A stretch of 64,000 bases of DNA from positions 118,507 to 182,506 of the forward strand of contig JAVBMR010000004.1 in assembly GCA_031552235.1 (NCBI GenBank). The letters run 5' to 3'. Under the pieces are notes generated by a model, which was not told the DNA's origin, did not search any database, and was given only the letters and a program-made list of their open reading frames with translations. Source of the stretch: WRDF01 sp031552235. GTDB lineage: Bacteria; Bacteroidota; Bacteroidia; Bacteroidales; Rikenellaceae. The position numbers and the translations under genes were made by a program. Shown here piece after piece: positions 35,135-44,321 of the stretch (the first letter of the stretch is position 1; each line of letters begins with the position of its first letter).

Positions 35135-35902
35135 CTAAATCATTTCGATGGCCTGGCTGTTTATCCAGCCCATATTCCCGTCGGCGATCGTTATCTCTTT
35201 CCACTGCCCTACCTCGCGCACGACCTTAACTTTCGTGCCTTCATGTATGATGAACAGCTCCTTGCTGCCGTTATCGGGCGAACTCTTGACCGACACCGCG
35301 CCCTGCATCACAATTGCCCTGTCCGGATAAAGTATCTGGCGGCGTTCGGCGGCCGCGAACGACAGCACGACGATAAAGAGCGCCAGAGAAACTATCGCGG
35401 TATAGAAACCTGCCTTCCGCATCAGGAATTTCCCGGAAAGCAGGTAAAGCAGCGCCGAGGCAAGCGTGAGGGCAAAAAACATGAGGCTCACGGCCGCCCA
35501 GGCGTTGGAACTCAACGACATGCGCAGCGAACGCACCCATGTCGAAAGGAAAAACTCGGGGACGTTTTCTATTTTGTCCTTCACATAGCCGTTCGCTATG
35601 GCCAGGTTGTGCCTGACGTCATCGTCGGTGGGACGCAGGCTCAGGGCCCTCTCGTAATTCAGTATGGCTTTGCCCGTCTTCCCGTCCTTGAAATATGCGT
35701 TGCCGAGGTTGTAGAACAGCTTGTGTCCGGTATAGCCGAGCGTCTGGATCGAGTCGTAATATGCAATGGCCTGCCGGTATTCCGCCTGTGCATAGGCGGC
35801 ATTGCCGGCGTCCCAAAGGTCGCGGACGGAAGGCGTTTGGGCCGTAACGGTTGCCGCATGGCCGGCGAGCGATAAAGCTAATATGATCAATAACTTCTTC
35901 AT
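35135..35902 (-). CDS. batE: BatE-like TPR and SH3 protein
   Basis: 255-aa membrane-anchored protein with a signal peptide (MKKLLIILALSLAGHAATVTAQ). Two TPR repeats follow (WDAGNAAYAQAEYRQAIAYYDSI and FYNLGNAYFKDGKTGKAILNYERAL), then two transmembrane helices (about 137-157 and 165-185) and a C-terminal bacterial SH3 domain ending GNMGWINSQAIEMI. This architecture is BatE of the Bacteroides aerotolerance operon. The start at 35902 is preferred to a frame reaching into batD because it gives the signal peptide. It lies 2 bp downstream of batD. Confidence 0.85.
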   Translation of the reverse strand: MKKLLIILALSLAGHAATVTAQTPSVRDLWDAGNAAYAQAEYRQAIAYYDSIQTLGYTGHKLFYNLGNAYFKDGKTGKAILNYERALSLRPTDDDVRHNLAIANGYVKDKIENVPEFFLSTWVRSLRMSLSSNAWAAVSLMFFALTLASALLYLLSGKFLMRKAGFYTAIVSLALFIVVLSFAAAERRQILYPDRAIVMQGAVSVKSSPDNGSKELFIIHEGTKVKVVREVGQWKEITIADGNMGWINSQAIEMI

Positions 35903-35904
35903 GG

Positions 35905-37743
35905 CTACCTCTTCATTATAGATTCCAACTTCGAGATTACCTCTACCGCCCCGCGGTACACGTCGTGCATCTGGCCCGATTCGGCAGGCGAGTACTGGGC
36001 GTATTCGCACTCCGAGATCAACTCGATGTATTGGTTTATGTGATCTGCGCCAACCGCCTTGCGCTGAAGGGCTTCGCGGACGCTTTCCTTGGTCAGGATG
36101 GCCACCGGTATGTTGAGTTTGTCGCCCATATATCCCCAAAGTGCCTGAAGCATTTCTTCATAGAACTTGCGCTGGTTGTCCGATTTCATATACCCGTGGG
36201 CACGCTGCAAACGCTGCAGCGCCACTTTGTTAGCCCGCTTTCCTTTGACAAAATCGGTGTTGCGCATCTCCCTGATCCGTTTCTGGAGGAACACGAGCAG
36301 GAAGACGAACAGGCCGAGCAGAAAGGCCAGAACGGCGAAATAAGGCAGGCTCCAGACGAAAAACTTATCCGTTTTCACGAACTTCGGTGCATCGGTCTTT
36401 ATATAGCGTATGTCCTGCCCGAGAATGCGCACGTCCTCTTTCGAAAGTCCGCTTACCAGCCCGTTGCTGACCGGCGCGGCACGTTCGGTCGAATCGGGCA
36501 GCACCTTTACCTCTATCGCGTCCGAAGAGAGGCTTACGTAGCGTCCGGATTCGGGGTTGAAGAACGAGAAACGCACCGGGTCGATTATATAGTCGCCCTG
36601 CGCGCGCGCTATGACCGGGTACTCGAACTGGCGGTAACCAGTGATGCCGTTTATTGAGCGGTCGAGGCTCTCGGTGGTCTTTATGTTGAATTGCTCGAAC
36701 GAGGTCGGCATGCTTACGCCGGGGGCCTGGATCAGCGGCAGGTTGCCGCTGCCGGTTATCCTGACGTTCATCGTCGTTGCCGAATTGGCCGTAATGGTTT
36801 CGGACGGGAATTCGGTCGTCATTGTGAAACTGCCGACCGCGCCGTTAAACCCTTCCGGAGCACCTGCGGGCCAGTTCTTTACGTTTATTTTGACCGGTTT
36901 GGAAGCAACGCGCTTACGCGCCTCCTGTATGTCCGACCCTCCGAAAAAAGCGTCTACCGCCGACTGGCGGGAAGAACGGGTAACGACCTGCACCACGAAC
37001 GTTATCTCGAACGGGTCGATGGTCAGTTCGCCGGCCTGCTGCGGATAGAGCAGGTACTCGCTGAGGATGTGCGTGTCATACACCTGGTTGTTGTAAGTTT
37101 CCCTCTGCCACTGGTACTGCCGGGTATCGAGGGTTTGCGACCAGAACCCGTTGAACTCCGGGAACTTGGCATCCAGATTACCGCCTATGCTAACCTTCGA
37201 ATAGAGCTTGAGGAACACGCGCAGGGGTTCGCCCTTGTAGACCGTAGTTTTGTCCACTATAAGGCGCATGAACAGGTCGTTGTCGGATATTTCGCCAGTC
37301 GCCGAGGCTCCCGACTGCTGCTGGTTGCCGTTCGCTGCGTTGGCCTGTATCGCCTCTATGGGTACGGCCTGGCTCTTGTATTCCTTGCCGTTGACCACGA
37401 CCGACGCCGGTGGAAGCGTGTAAGTGCCTACCGCCGAGAGTTGCAGCACATAAGTATAGGTGTATTCCGTTTTGCGCGACACGTCCCGGCCGACCATCGA
37501 CATCGACCAGCCGCTCGAAACCGTCGGGCCCGCGATCACGTTGAACGCGCCGAGGTCCGGCTCGTTGAATTTTTCAGGCTCCCCTTTCGAGTCTATCGTC
37601 AGCGTATAGCTCGCCTGGAACATCTCGCCGACGGCCACCGCCGACGGCCCTGCCGCTTTCAGCGTGACGTTCTGGGCCAGAACCGCGCCTGCGCCGGGCA
37701 GAATGAAAGATAAAATGAAGGCAAATTTGAGTAACCGCTTCAT
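35905..37743 (-). CDS. batD: BatD family protein
   Basis: 612-aa protein with signal peptide (ending AGAVLAQ), several Ig-like beta domains with FEITFVVQVVTRSS and DPVRFSFFNP segments, one transmembrane helix (about 453-475, FAVLAFLLGLFVFLLVFLQK) and a cytoplasmic helical tail. It matches BatD of the Bacteroides aerotolerance (Bat) operon. Usually moxR, batA, batB and batC lie upstream; here batD is first, behind its own strong promoter, and only batE follows. Confidence 0.88.
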   Translation of the reverse strand: MKRLLKFAFILSFILPGAGAVLAQNVTLKAAGPSAVAVGEMFQASYTLTIDSKGEPEKFNEPDLGAFNVIAGPTVSSGWSMSMVGRDVSRKTEYTYTYVLQLSAVGTYTLPPASVVVNGKEYKSQAVPIEAIQANAANGNQQQSGASATGEISDNDLFMRLIVDKTTVYKGEPLRVFLKLYSKVSIGGNLDAKFPEFNGFWSQTLDTRQYQWQRETYNNQVYDTHILSEYLLYPQQAGELTIDPFEITFVVQVVTRSSRQSAVDAFFGGSDIQEARKRVASKPVKINVKNWPAGAPEGFNGAVGSFTMTTEFPSETITANSATTMNVRITGSGNLPLIQAPGVSMPTSFEQFNIKTTESLDRSINGITGYRQFEYPVIARAQGDYIIDPVRFSFFNPESGRYVSLSSDAIEVKVLPDSTERAAPVSNGLVSGLSKEDVRILGQDIRYIKTDAPKFVKTDKFFVWSLPYFAVLAFLLGLFVFLLVFLQKRIREMRNTDFVKGKRANKVALQRLQRAHGYMKSDNQRKFYEEMLQALWGYMGDKLNIPVAILTKESVREALQRKAVGADHINQYIELISECEYAQYSPAESGQMHDVYRGAVEVISKLESIMKR

Positions 37744-37762
37744 AAGTCCGTTTTATAACACG

Positions 37763-37792
37763 CAAAAATAACTATTTCTCAGTGAAAGCCAA
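37763..37792 (-). promoter_or_regulatory. batD-batE-recR promoter
   Basis: TTG, a 19-bp spacer and TATTTTTG are a very good consensus match, 20 bp upstream of the batD ATG. Confidence 0.75.
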
Positions 37793-37906
37793 ATACAGGC
37801 AAGCGCAAATATCGCCTCCCGCGTTTACATCCAACGTCGGAACACGCCTTTTATTATATACGTCCCGTATATTGTATGGCTAATGTTTTTTTTGATCCCG
37901 GCAGGG

Positions 37907-37936
37907 TTGCATTTCCTCAAAAAATTCCTAATTTTG
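37907..37936 (+). promoter_or_regulatory. fba promoter
   Basis: TTG, a 19-bp spacer and TAATTTTG match the consensus, leaving a 5' leader of about 55 nt before the fba ATG. Confidence 0.75.
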
Positions 37937-37996
37937 TAGGATATTCACTGACATTAAACGGTCTTTTTAGAATTAACCAATCATAATTATCAGATC

Positions 37997-38989
37997 ATGA
38001 CTTCGTACAAGGAATTAGGACTCGTGAACTCACGCGAGATTTTCAAGAAGGCTTTCGAAGGAAAGTATGCCATCCCGGCGTTCAACTTCAACAACATGGA
38101 GCAGATGCAGGCAATCGTTCAGGCCTGCGTAGAGGCTAACTCGCCTGTCATCCTCCAGGTTTCGAGCGGCGCGCGCAAATACGCCAACCAGACACTCCTC
38201 CGCTACATGGCACAGGGTGCGGTGGAATACGCCAAGGAACTCGGCAAAAACATCCCGATCGTCCTTCACCTCGACCACGGCGACAGCTTCGAACTTTGCA
38301 AATCGTGTATCGAAATGGGCTTCTCTTCGGTTATGATCGACGGCAGCCACCTTTCTTACGAAGATAATGTCGCGCTCACGAAGAAAGTCGTTGAATTCGC
38401 ACACGCTCACGACGTTACAGTAGAAGGCGAACTCGGAGTACTTGCAGGCGTCGAAGACGAAGTGTCGGCGGAACACCACACATACACCGAACCCGACCAG
38501 GTTATCGACTTCGTTACACGCACAGGCGTAGACTCGCTCGCTATCTCGATCGGCACTTCGCACGGTGCAAACAAATTCAAACCGGAACAGTGCACACGCA
38601 ACGCGGAAGGCGTCCTCGTTCCCCCGCCCCTGCGCTTCGACATCCTCGAAGAGATCGAAAAACGCATCCCCGGCTTCCCGATCGTGCTTCACGGCGCTTC
38701 TTCGGTTCCGCAGCAGTACGTCGCTACGATCAACCAGTACGGCGGCGCACTCAAAGACGCCATCGGCATCCCGGAAGAGGAACTTCGCAAAGCGGCCAAA
38801 TCGGCAGTTTGCAAGATCAACATCGACAGCGACGGCCGCCTCGCGATGACCGCCGCCATCCGCGAAGTGTTCGCCACCAAACCGGCTGAATTCGACCCGC
38901 GCAAATACCTCGGCCCGGCCCGCGATGAACTCAAGAAACTCTACATGCACAAATGCGAAAAAGTTCTCGGCAGCGCAGGCAAAGCGTAA
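37997..38989 (+). CDS. fba: Fructose-bisphosphate aldolase, class II
   Basis: 330-aa zinc-dependent aldolase of glycolysis and gluconeogenesis. VLHLDHGDSFELCKSCIEMGFSS-type sequence carries the catalytic Asp and a zinc His. VEGELGVLAGVEDEV is the second signature, IGTSHGANKF and LHGASSVP supply the remaining ligands. Codon choice is strongly biased to C-ending codons, as expected of a highly expressed gene. Monocistronic, with its own promoter and terminator. Confidence 0.97.
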   Translation: MTSYKELGLVNSREIFKKAFEGKYAIPAFNFNNMEQMQAIVQACVEANSPVILQVSSGARKYANQTLLRYMAQGAVEYAKELGKNIPIVLHLDHGDSFELCKSCIEMGFSSVMIDGSHLSYEDNVALTKKVVEFAHAHDVTVEGELGVLAGVEDEVSAEHHTYTEPDQVIDFVTRTGVDSLAISIGTSHGANKFKPEQCTRNAEGVLVPPPLRFDILEEIEKRIPGFPIVLHGASSVPQQYVATINQYGGALKDAIGIPEEELRKAAKSAVCKINIDSDGRLAMTAAIREVFATKPAEFDPRKYLGPARDELKKLYMHKCEKVLGSAGKA

Positions 38990-39008
38990 CCGAAAACCAT
39001 ATATAATG

Positions 39009-39037
39009 AAAAGAGGGCTTTACGGCCCTCTTTTTTA
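39009..39037 (+). terminator. Terminator after fba
   Basis: AAGAGGGC and GCCCTCTT form an 8-bp stem with a short loop, followed by a T run. Confidence 0.85.
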
Positions 39038-39065
39038 TTATCCCATTTCCGGTATTGCCTGCCCG

Positions 39066-40955
39066 CTATTGGAGCAACTGAGTTTCAGTGAAATCCAGCA
39101 CCGACGGACGCGTCGGGATAAACCGGAACTGCTCCATGCGTTGTTCGGTGGAGAGCTGGAACCTGCGGTTGTCGATCGGCCCGTTCTTACCCACCGCCAG
39201 TCCGACACGCAGTTGCAAGGTATTGAATATGAAGCGTTCGTTCCTTACCCGTATGCCGAGGCCGAAACTCGCATAAAAATCGTTACTGAACAAATCGGGT
39301 TCAAAACCCAGCCATCCGGCATCGCCGTACCCGAAAAACGCTATCCGGAATCCCATGGGCTGCCACGGAGTGAAAATCACGGTTTCGGTATTCACAACGA
39401 ACCTGTGGTCGCCTACGATATGTTCGCGGATGCTTCTCGGGCCTGAGCGCCTCGTGAAAGTTATGTATTCGTTGTTGCCTTCGGCGCGGTTCCAGCCGCG
39501 CGTGTAGTTCGTGGTGATGAACTGGCGCATGCGGGTCCCTCCCCTAACGCCCATCACGAACAGGTTTGAGATCCACCGCGCGTTGGCGCCCGCCGTACTC
39601 TGCCACCAGTCGCCGGTTCCCTGTTCCATATAAGTGCCTGCCGAGACATCTCCCTGCAGATACCCTATACCGGTATATATCCCGCCCCGGGCATGAAACC
39701 CGAGGTAGTCGTCGTCGTGGAACTCGCCCCAATTATGTCCGAAGATTATTTCCGTCCTGTAGCCGGCAGGCAGATACTCCTTATATCCGAACCCGTATAT
39801 CATGTTGGCGGCATAGAATTTCTCCTTGTAAAGCCCGAGCGAGGCCAGCACCATTTCGTAATCGTGGAAACGGGGATTGAACCTCGGCCCGACTTCCGGC
39901 CTGTCGTCGAAATCGGCAATGGAATAGCGGGAGGTCATGAACACGCTCGACCGCGACGTTCCCAGTTGTTTGGATATCCCGGCCCAGCCGTCGAAGCTCC
40001 TGACGCTCGTCATTATCTCTTCGTCCAGGTACAACTCATAGAATTCCAGTTCGTCGTCGTTATACGCGGCGCCGAATTCGAAATCGGTCGGCAAATAGAA
40101 GTCCTTGCGCAGTTCCAGGTCTATGCGCGACTCCTCGAACCTTCGCCCTATGAGGACATCGGTCGAGAGGAACGTCCCCAATATATTCGGGGCGCTGTAA
40201 GTCAGCATATTCCCCCCGTACTGATTTCCGCTCCAGTCGTAACTGGTCTGTACGCCGAAGCGCGTACCGGTACCGATGAAGTTGACGTCATAGAGGTCTA
40301 CCCTCGCCCGCTCGCCGCTGCTGAGCTTCAGGTTGGCGGCTATCGACCACTTGTCGCGCGTGATGAACTTTATATCGACAATGGTCGAATCGTCCTCCCT
40401 CGGATACAACTCCATCCACATATCGGATATATGCCGGCGCGACCGCAACAGCTGGTTGTTGCGGACTATCTGGCGTGGGTCTATGATGTCGCCTTCTTTC
40501 AGAAGCAGGTCGCGCCGTATAGTGTTCTCCGTGGTAATTACATGGATGCCGTTGGCTCCTTTTTGCACGACGCTATGGGCTTTTTCAAAGACATCCAACC
40601 GTTCGATCGTTATATTCCCTACGGTTTTACCCGCGTATTTTCTGAGTCCTTTAGCCTCGTCCACCATACGGCCGTATACAGTCGTATCCTGCTCGGGCCT
40701 TTGTATCAGGACATCGTACAGGAACCCCGTGACCGGATTCCTGTGGGATTTGGTTTCGAGGCTGTCATAGAATCTCACGACCCCTTCCGTTTCGTATCCC
40801 GGATTTGCCATATAGTCGGAGTTTGGCCTGTTCACGAGTGTGTCCTTCGGCGACACGTTGCGCCTTCCGCCTCTGGAAACAGGTGCGAGCTGCGCCCCGG
40901 CTTCGAGGCAACAGGCGGCAAACAGGACACTGAGTATGAGAAATCTCGAAAACAT
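39066..40955 (-). CDS. BamA/Omp85-like outer-membrane protein
   Basis: 629-aa protein with signal peptide (ending LEAGAQ). A POTRA-like region (about 105-195: KTVGNITIERLDVF, LLLKEGDIIDPRQIVRNNQLLRSRRHI) is followed by a C-terminal beta barrel of about 400 residues rich in Tyr, Phe and Gly strands. The POTRA segment fits the Omp85 family, which inserts or secretes outer-membrane proteins. It has one recognisable POTRA-like unit and ends in TETQLLQ rather than in a terminal Phe, so it is not the main BamA. Single gene. Confidence 0.75.
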   Translation of the reverse strand: MFSRFLILSVLFAACCLEAGAQLAPVSRGGRRNVSPKDTLVNRPNSDYMANPGYETEGVVRFYDSLETKSHRNPVTGFLYDVLIQRPEQDTTVYGRMVDEAKGLRKYAGKTVGNITIERLDVFEKAHSVVQKGANGIHVITTENTIRRDLLLKEGDIIDPRQIVRNNQLLRSRRHISDMWMELYPREDDSTIVDIKFITRDKWSIAANLKLSSGERARVDLYDVNFIGTGTRFGVQTSYDWSGNQYGGNMLTYSAPNILGTFLSTDVLIGRRFEESRIDLELRKDFYLPTDFEFGAAYNDDELEFYELYLDEEIMTSVRSFDGWAGISKQLGTSRSSVFMTSRYSIADFDDRPEVGPRFNPRFHDYEMVLASLGLYKEKFYAANMIYGFGYKEYLPAGYRTEIIFGHNWGEFHDDDYLGFHARGGIYTGIGYLQGDVSAGTYMEQGTGDWWQSTAGANARWISNLFVMGVRGGTRMRQFITTNYTRGWNRAEGNNEYITFTRRSGPRSIREHIVGDHRFVVNTETVIFTPWQPMGFRIAFFGYGDAGWLGFEPDLFSNDFYASFGLGIRVRNERFIFNTLQLRVGLAVGKNGPIDNRRFQLSTEQRMEQFRFIPTRPSVLDFTETQLLQ

Positions 40956-41058
40956 TGGGCAAATATACGAAAAAGGCCGGAAATGACACCTGCAGGTTCT
41001 CTATTAGGCCAACGCCGGAAAGCCGATAAATATTTTGCGGCGATATTAAAGCGCAAAA

Positions 41059-41090
41059 ATAAGGCCGGAACGATATCGTTCCGGCCTTAT
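41059..41090 (-). terminator. Terminator of the rnf operon
   Basis: A perfect palindrome, AAGGCCGGAACGAT with ATCGTTCCGGCCTT, is followed on the minus strand by ATTTTTG. It lies 19 bp after the rnfA stop. Confidence 0.8.
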
Positions 41091-41108
41091 CCTGCAACCC
41101 CGTTCCGG

Positions 41109-41681
41109 CTAAACCAGACCCGAGAATCCCATAAAAGCCATAGCCAATATCCCTGCCGAAACAAGCGCGATAGGCACTCCTTTCATGGATTTCGGAAGGT
41201 CTTCGAGGTCGAGCCTCTCGCGTATGCCGGCGAACAGCACGAGCGCCAGCGTGAAGCCGATGGCTGTGGCCACAGAGAACACTACGGATTGCCCCAGGTT
41301 ATATTCCTTCTGCACGAGGAGTATCGCCACGCCAAGCACAGCACAGTTCGTGGTTATCAGCGGCAGGAAAACCCCAAGGGCCTGGTACAGGGCCGGGCTT
41401 ACCTTTTTCAGTATGATCTCCACCATCTGCACGAGCGCGGCGATCACGAGAATGAACACTATCGTCTGCATATACTCGATCCCGAGCGGCACAAGCACCT
41501 TGTATTGAAGCAGATACACGGCCAGCGAAGCCAGCGCCATCACGAAGGTCACGGCCGCTCCCATGCCCATCGAAGTGCTTACCTTGTTCGAAACCCCGAG
41601 GAACGGGCAGATCCCGAGGAATTGGGCGAGGACGATATTATTGACGAATATCGCCGCTATGATTATAATGAAATATTCCAT
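41109..41681 (-). CDS. rnfA: Rnf electron transport complex subunit A
   Basis: 190-aa integral membrane subunit (six helices) of the ferredoxin:NAD+ oxidoreductase that pumps Na+ or H+. The N-terminal FIIIIAAIFVNNIVLAQFLGICPFLGVS carries the half-membrane Cys motif shared with RnfE. It is last in rseC-rnfBCDGEA and starts 1 bp after the rnfE stop. Confidence 0.95.
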   Translation of the reverse strand: MEYFIIIIAAIFVNNIVLAQFLGICPFLGVSNKVSTSMGMGAAVTFVMALASLAVYLLQYKVLVPLGIEYMQTIVFILVIAALVQMVEIILKKVSPALYQALGVFLPLITTNCAVLGVAILLVQKEYNLGQSVVFSVATAIGFTLALVLFAGIRERLDLEDLPKSMKGVPIALVSAGILAMAFMGFSGLV

Positions 41682-41682
41682 C

Positions 41683-42270
41683 CTATCTGAGTTTTGACGT
41701 TAACTTATTGAAGATCACGAGCAGGTATCCCAACGCTATGAACGCTCCCGGGGCAAGTACGAACAGCAGTATGCCGTCGCCTCCGACGAATTTCCAACCG
41801 AATACCGATCCCGCGCCGAGCATTTCGCGCACGGCTCCAAGCAGGGTCAGCGACATAGTGAATCCCAGCCCGATACCGATACCGTCGAGCGCCGAATCGA
41901 CGAAATTGTTCTTCGACGCAAACGCTTCCGCACGCCCTAAGATTATACAGTTCACCACGATAAGCGGGATGAACACGCCGAGCGTTTCGTAGAGCGACGG
42001 GACGTAAGCCTCCATCACAAGCTGAAGCGCGGTAACCAGCGTCGCGATAACGACTATATAGGCCGGGATGCGCACCTTTCCGGGGATAATGTTTTTAATC
42101 AGCGATATGACGACATTCGACAACACAAGGACGAACATGGTCGCCACACCCATTCCCATTCCGTTTATAGCCGAAGTGGTCGTCCCGAGCGTGGGACACA
42201 TCCCGAGCAGGAGCACGAATGCCGGGTTCTCCTTGACAATCCCTTTCGTAAGTATCTGTAGCTTATTCAT
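41683..42270 (-). CDS. rnfE: Rnf electron transport complex subunit E
   Basis: 195-aa membrane protein homologous to RnfA, with the matching motif NPAFVLLLGMCPTLGTTTSA holding the Cys that binds the intramembrane iron-sulfur cluster with RnfA. Six transmembrane helices. It is encoded 7 bp after rnfG. Confidence 0.95.
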   Translation of the reverse strand: MNKLQILTKGIVKENPAFVLLLGMCPTLGTTTSAINGMGMGVATMFVLVLSNVVISLIKNIIPGKVRIPAYIVVIATLVTALQLVMEAYVPSLYETLGVFIPLIVVNCIILGRAEAFASKNNFVDSALDGIGIGLGFTMSLTLLGAVREMLGAGSVFGWKFVGGDGILLFVLAPGAFIALGYLLVIFNKLTSKLR

Positions 42271-42277
42271 TTCCCTG

Positions 42278-43303
42278 TTATTTGAGTATGTACGATTTAT
42301 AAGCCATGTATGCGTTCTTCACAGCCTTCAGATAGGCCGTCAGAGAGATCGTGGAGCCTGACACCGCATCGATCGTACCGCCGTCGTCCTTATAATTCCA
42401 GACAACCTCGTCCGCTTTTTTGCCTTTGAGGCTCGCCAGCATCACATTGTCTGGTTCCGCGATAACGGCGCCGTATCCCTGGGTTTCGCTGTGTTCGATT
42501 ACCGCGATATTGTGGATGACGCCTTCCGGAGTGAACCCGACCATCAGTCGGATAGGGCCGTTGAGTCCCTCGGCCGACGATTCGACCGCATAGCCGATCA
42601 CGTCCGAGCCGTAATAGGCTTTCGCAACTTTCACATCAGAACCTTCGACAGTTACCGTTTCCTTCTCGACACGGTTCGGGGATTTCGGCAACACGAGCGC
42701 GATATAATCCACTTCGGCAACCGGCTCCGCCTTGCCGCCAGACACCGCCAGTTCGAAAGCCTTATATCCGCGCGCCACGGCATCGACATACGCACGCGAG
42801 GATATTGTGGATGCTGTGATGGCGTCTATGTCGCCGCCGTCTTTGCGCACGCTCATCTTGAGGTCTTTGGGGTTCTTGCCCTGGAAACTAACCAGAAGTA
42901 CGTTGCCCGGATCTGTCATCTTGCTGCCCAACCCCGGTGTTTCGTTATGCTGCAACACCTCTACATTAACGATCTCGCCGTCGGGTTTGAGCCCCAGCAT
43001 CATCTTTATCTCACCGCTGAAGCCTTTTTTTGTCATAGTTTCGACCCCGTATCCCGACACAGCGCCGGCGAGCGTACCTTTATACACCTTAACCGGCATG
43101 CCGTCAACGACATACGTCGCAGTGTCCACAGCCGGGTTATTGTCGAACTTCGGCATTACCTGGGCGAGCGCGTTGGTTGTTTTTGCGCTTTTGGCCTTTT
43201 CGATCGGTTCCTTTGTGACGCCGTAAACAAAACCGAGCGTTGTTGCCGAGACAAGCGTTATCCCGAACAGCACGAGCACCATATTCAATAGTGTACTTTT
43301 CAT
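42278..43303 (-). CDS. rnfG: Rnf complex subunit G with two FMN-binding domains
   Basis: 341-aa subunit that carries covalent FMN on the outer face of the membrane. One N-terminal transmembrane helix (about 6-26) is followed by two FMN-binding domains in tandem. The first has HNETPGLGSKM and DAITASTISSRAYVDAV, the second HSETQGYGAVI and DAVSGSTISLTAYLKAV, each with the Thr that accepts FMN. Usual RnfG proteins are near 200-230 aa with one such domain. Its place between rnfD and rnfE is standard. Confidence 0.92.
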   Translation of the reverse strand: MKSTLLNMVLVLFGITLVSATTLGFVYGVTKEPIEKAKSAKTTNALAQVMPKFDNNPAVDTATYVVDGMPVKVYKGTLAGAVSGYGVETMTKKGFSGEIKMMLGLKPDGEIVNVEVLQHNETPGLGSKMTDPGNVLLVSFQGKNPKDLKMSVRKDGGDIDAITASTISSRAYVDAVARGYKAFELAVSGGKAEPVAEVDYIALVLPKSPNRVEKETVTVEGSDVKVAKAYYGSDVIGYAVESSAEGLNGPIRLMVGFTPEGVIHNIAVIEHSETQGYGAVIAEPDNVMLASLKGKKADEVVWNYKDDGGTIDAVSGSTISLTAYLKAVKNAYMAYKSYILK

Positions 43304-43309
43304 ATCATC

Positions 43310-44293
43310 CTATTGTTTAGCGGGTTTGACAGCCCCGAACTTCGCGGGCCTGACGTATTTGTCTATAAGCGGGACAACCGCGTTCATTATGAGTATCGCG
43401 AACGAGATCCCCTCCGGGTATGCGCCCCATACGCGGATAAGGACGGTAATGACCCCTATCCCGACCGCATATATCACCATGCCTTTTTTAGACATCGGCG
43501 AGGTCACGTAGTCGGTCGCCATGTAGACCGCCCCAAGTATCGCGCCGCCATTAAGCACTTGATAAAGTGGGCTCAGGTAATGATCAGGATTAGAAAGATA
43601 TAGCCCTCCCGTGAAAACTGCTATTGTCGCAAGTATCACCACGGGAATATGCCAGGTTATGACCTTTCGGATAAGCAGGTAGACGAACCCTAACAGCAGG
43701 GCCAGCGCGGCTATTTCGCCGAGCGACCCGGCCTTCAGCCCGAACAGCATGTCCGTATACGACACGCCGCCCATCAACTCGCTTACGCTCTGGCCGCTCT
43801 TCAGCGCCTCCTTCGCGAACGTGAGTGGTGTCGCGCCGGACATAACGTCAGGCGTGGGGCTTTGGAAAGTGGTCATGGCGACCGGAAACGACAGCAGCAG
43901 GAACACGCGGCCCACGAGCGCGGGGTTGAACGGGTTGCGCCCGATACCTCCGAACGACATTTTGCCTATCCCTATCGCCACCAAAGCGCCCAGAACAACG
44001 AGCCACAAGGGTATCGAAGAAGGGAGGTTGAATGCCAACAGCACACCTGTCAGCACGGCCGAGAGGTCGCCCACCGAGGCCTGTTTCCTGAGCATGAACC
44101 TCTGAATCAGCGATTCGAACAGCACACACGACGCCACGCTGACGGCGGTCACGATGAGCGCCGGAGTTCCGTAAACGAATATTGTTACCGCGAACGCCGG
44201 CAGAAGCGCTATCAGCACGTCGAGCATGAGCCGGCGCGTCGAAACGTTTCCATGCACATGCGGCGATGGCGATACGATCAGTTTGTTATCCAT
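43310..44293 (-). CDS. rnfD: Rnf electron transport complex subunit D
   Basis: 327-aa membrane subunit with covalent FMN. The N-terminal SPSPHVHGNVSTRRLM and VGRVFLLLSFPVAMT are typical. The flavinylation motif SGATPLTFA is in VMSGATPLTF near residue 153. Ten or so helices. It starts 28 bp after rnfC and ends 6 bp before rnfG. Confidence 0.95.
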   Translation of the reverse strand: MDNKLIVSPSPHVHGNVSTRRLMLDVLIALLPAFAVTIFVYGTPALIVTAVSVASCVLFESLIQRFMLRKQASVGDLSAVLTGVLLAFNLPSSIPLWLVVLGALVAIGIGKMSFGGIGRNPFNPALVGRVFLLLSFPVAMTTFQSPTPDVMSGATPLTFAKEALKSGQSVSELMGGVSYTDMLFGLKAGSLGEIAALALLLGFVYLLIRKVITWHIPVVILATIAVFTGGLYLSNPDHYLSPLYQVLNGGAILGAVYMATDYVTSPMSKKGMVIYAVGIGVITVLIRVWGAYPEGISFAILIMNAVVPLIDKYVRPAKFGAVKPAKQ

Positions 44294-44321
44294 TTGTATC
44301 TATGTCTTATTTTGATTTACC

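Noticed and set aside
39693..41690. 665-codon plus-strand frame over the BamA-like and rnfA genes
   Set aside because: Long only because high-GC coding on the other strand suppresses stops; no recognisable domain.
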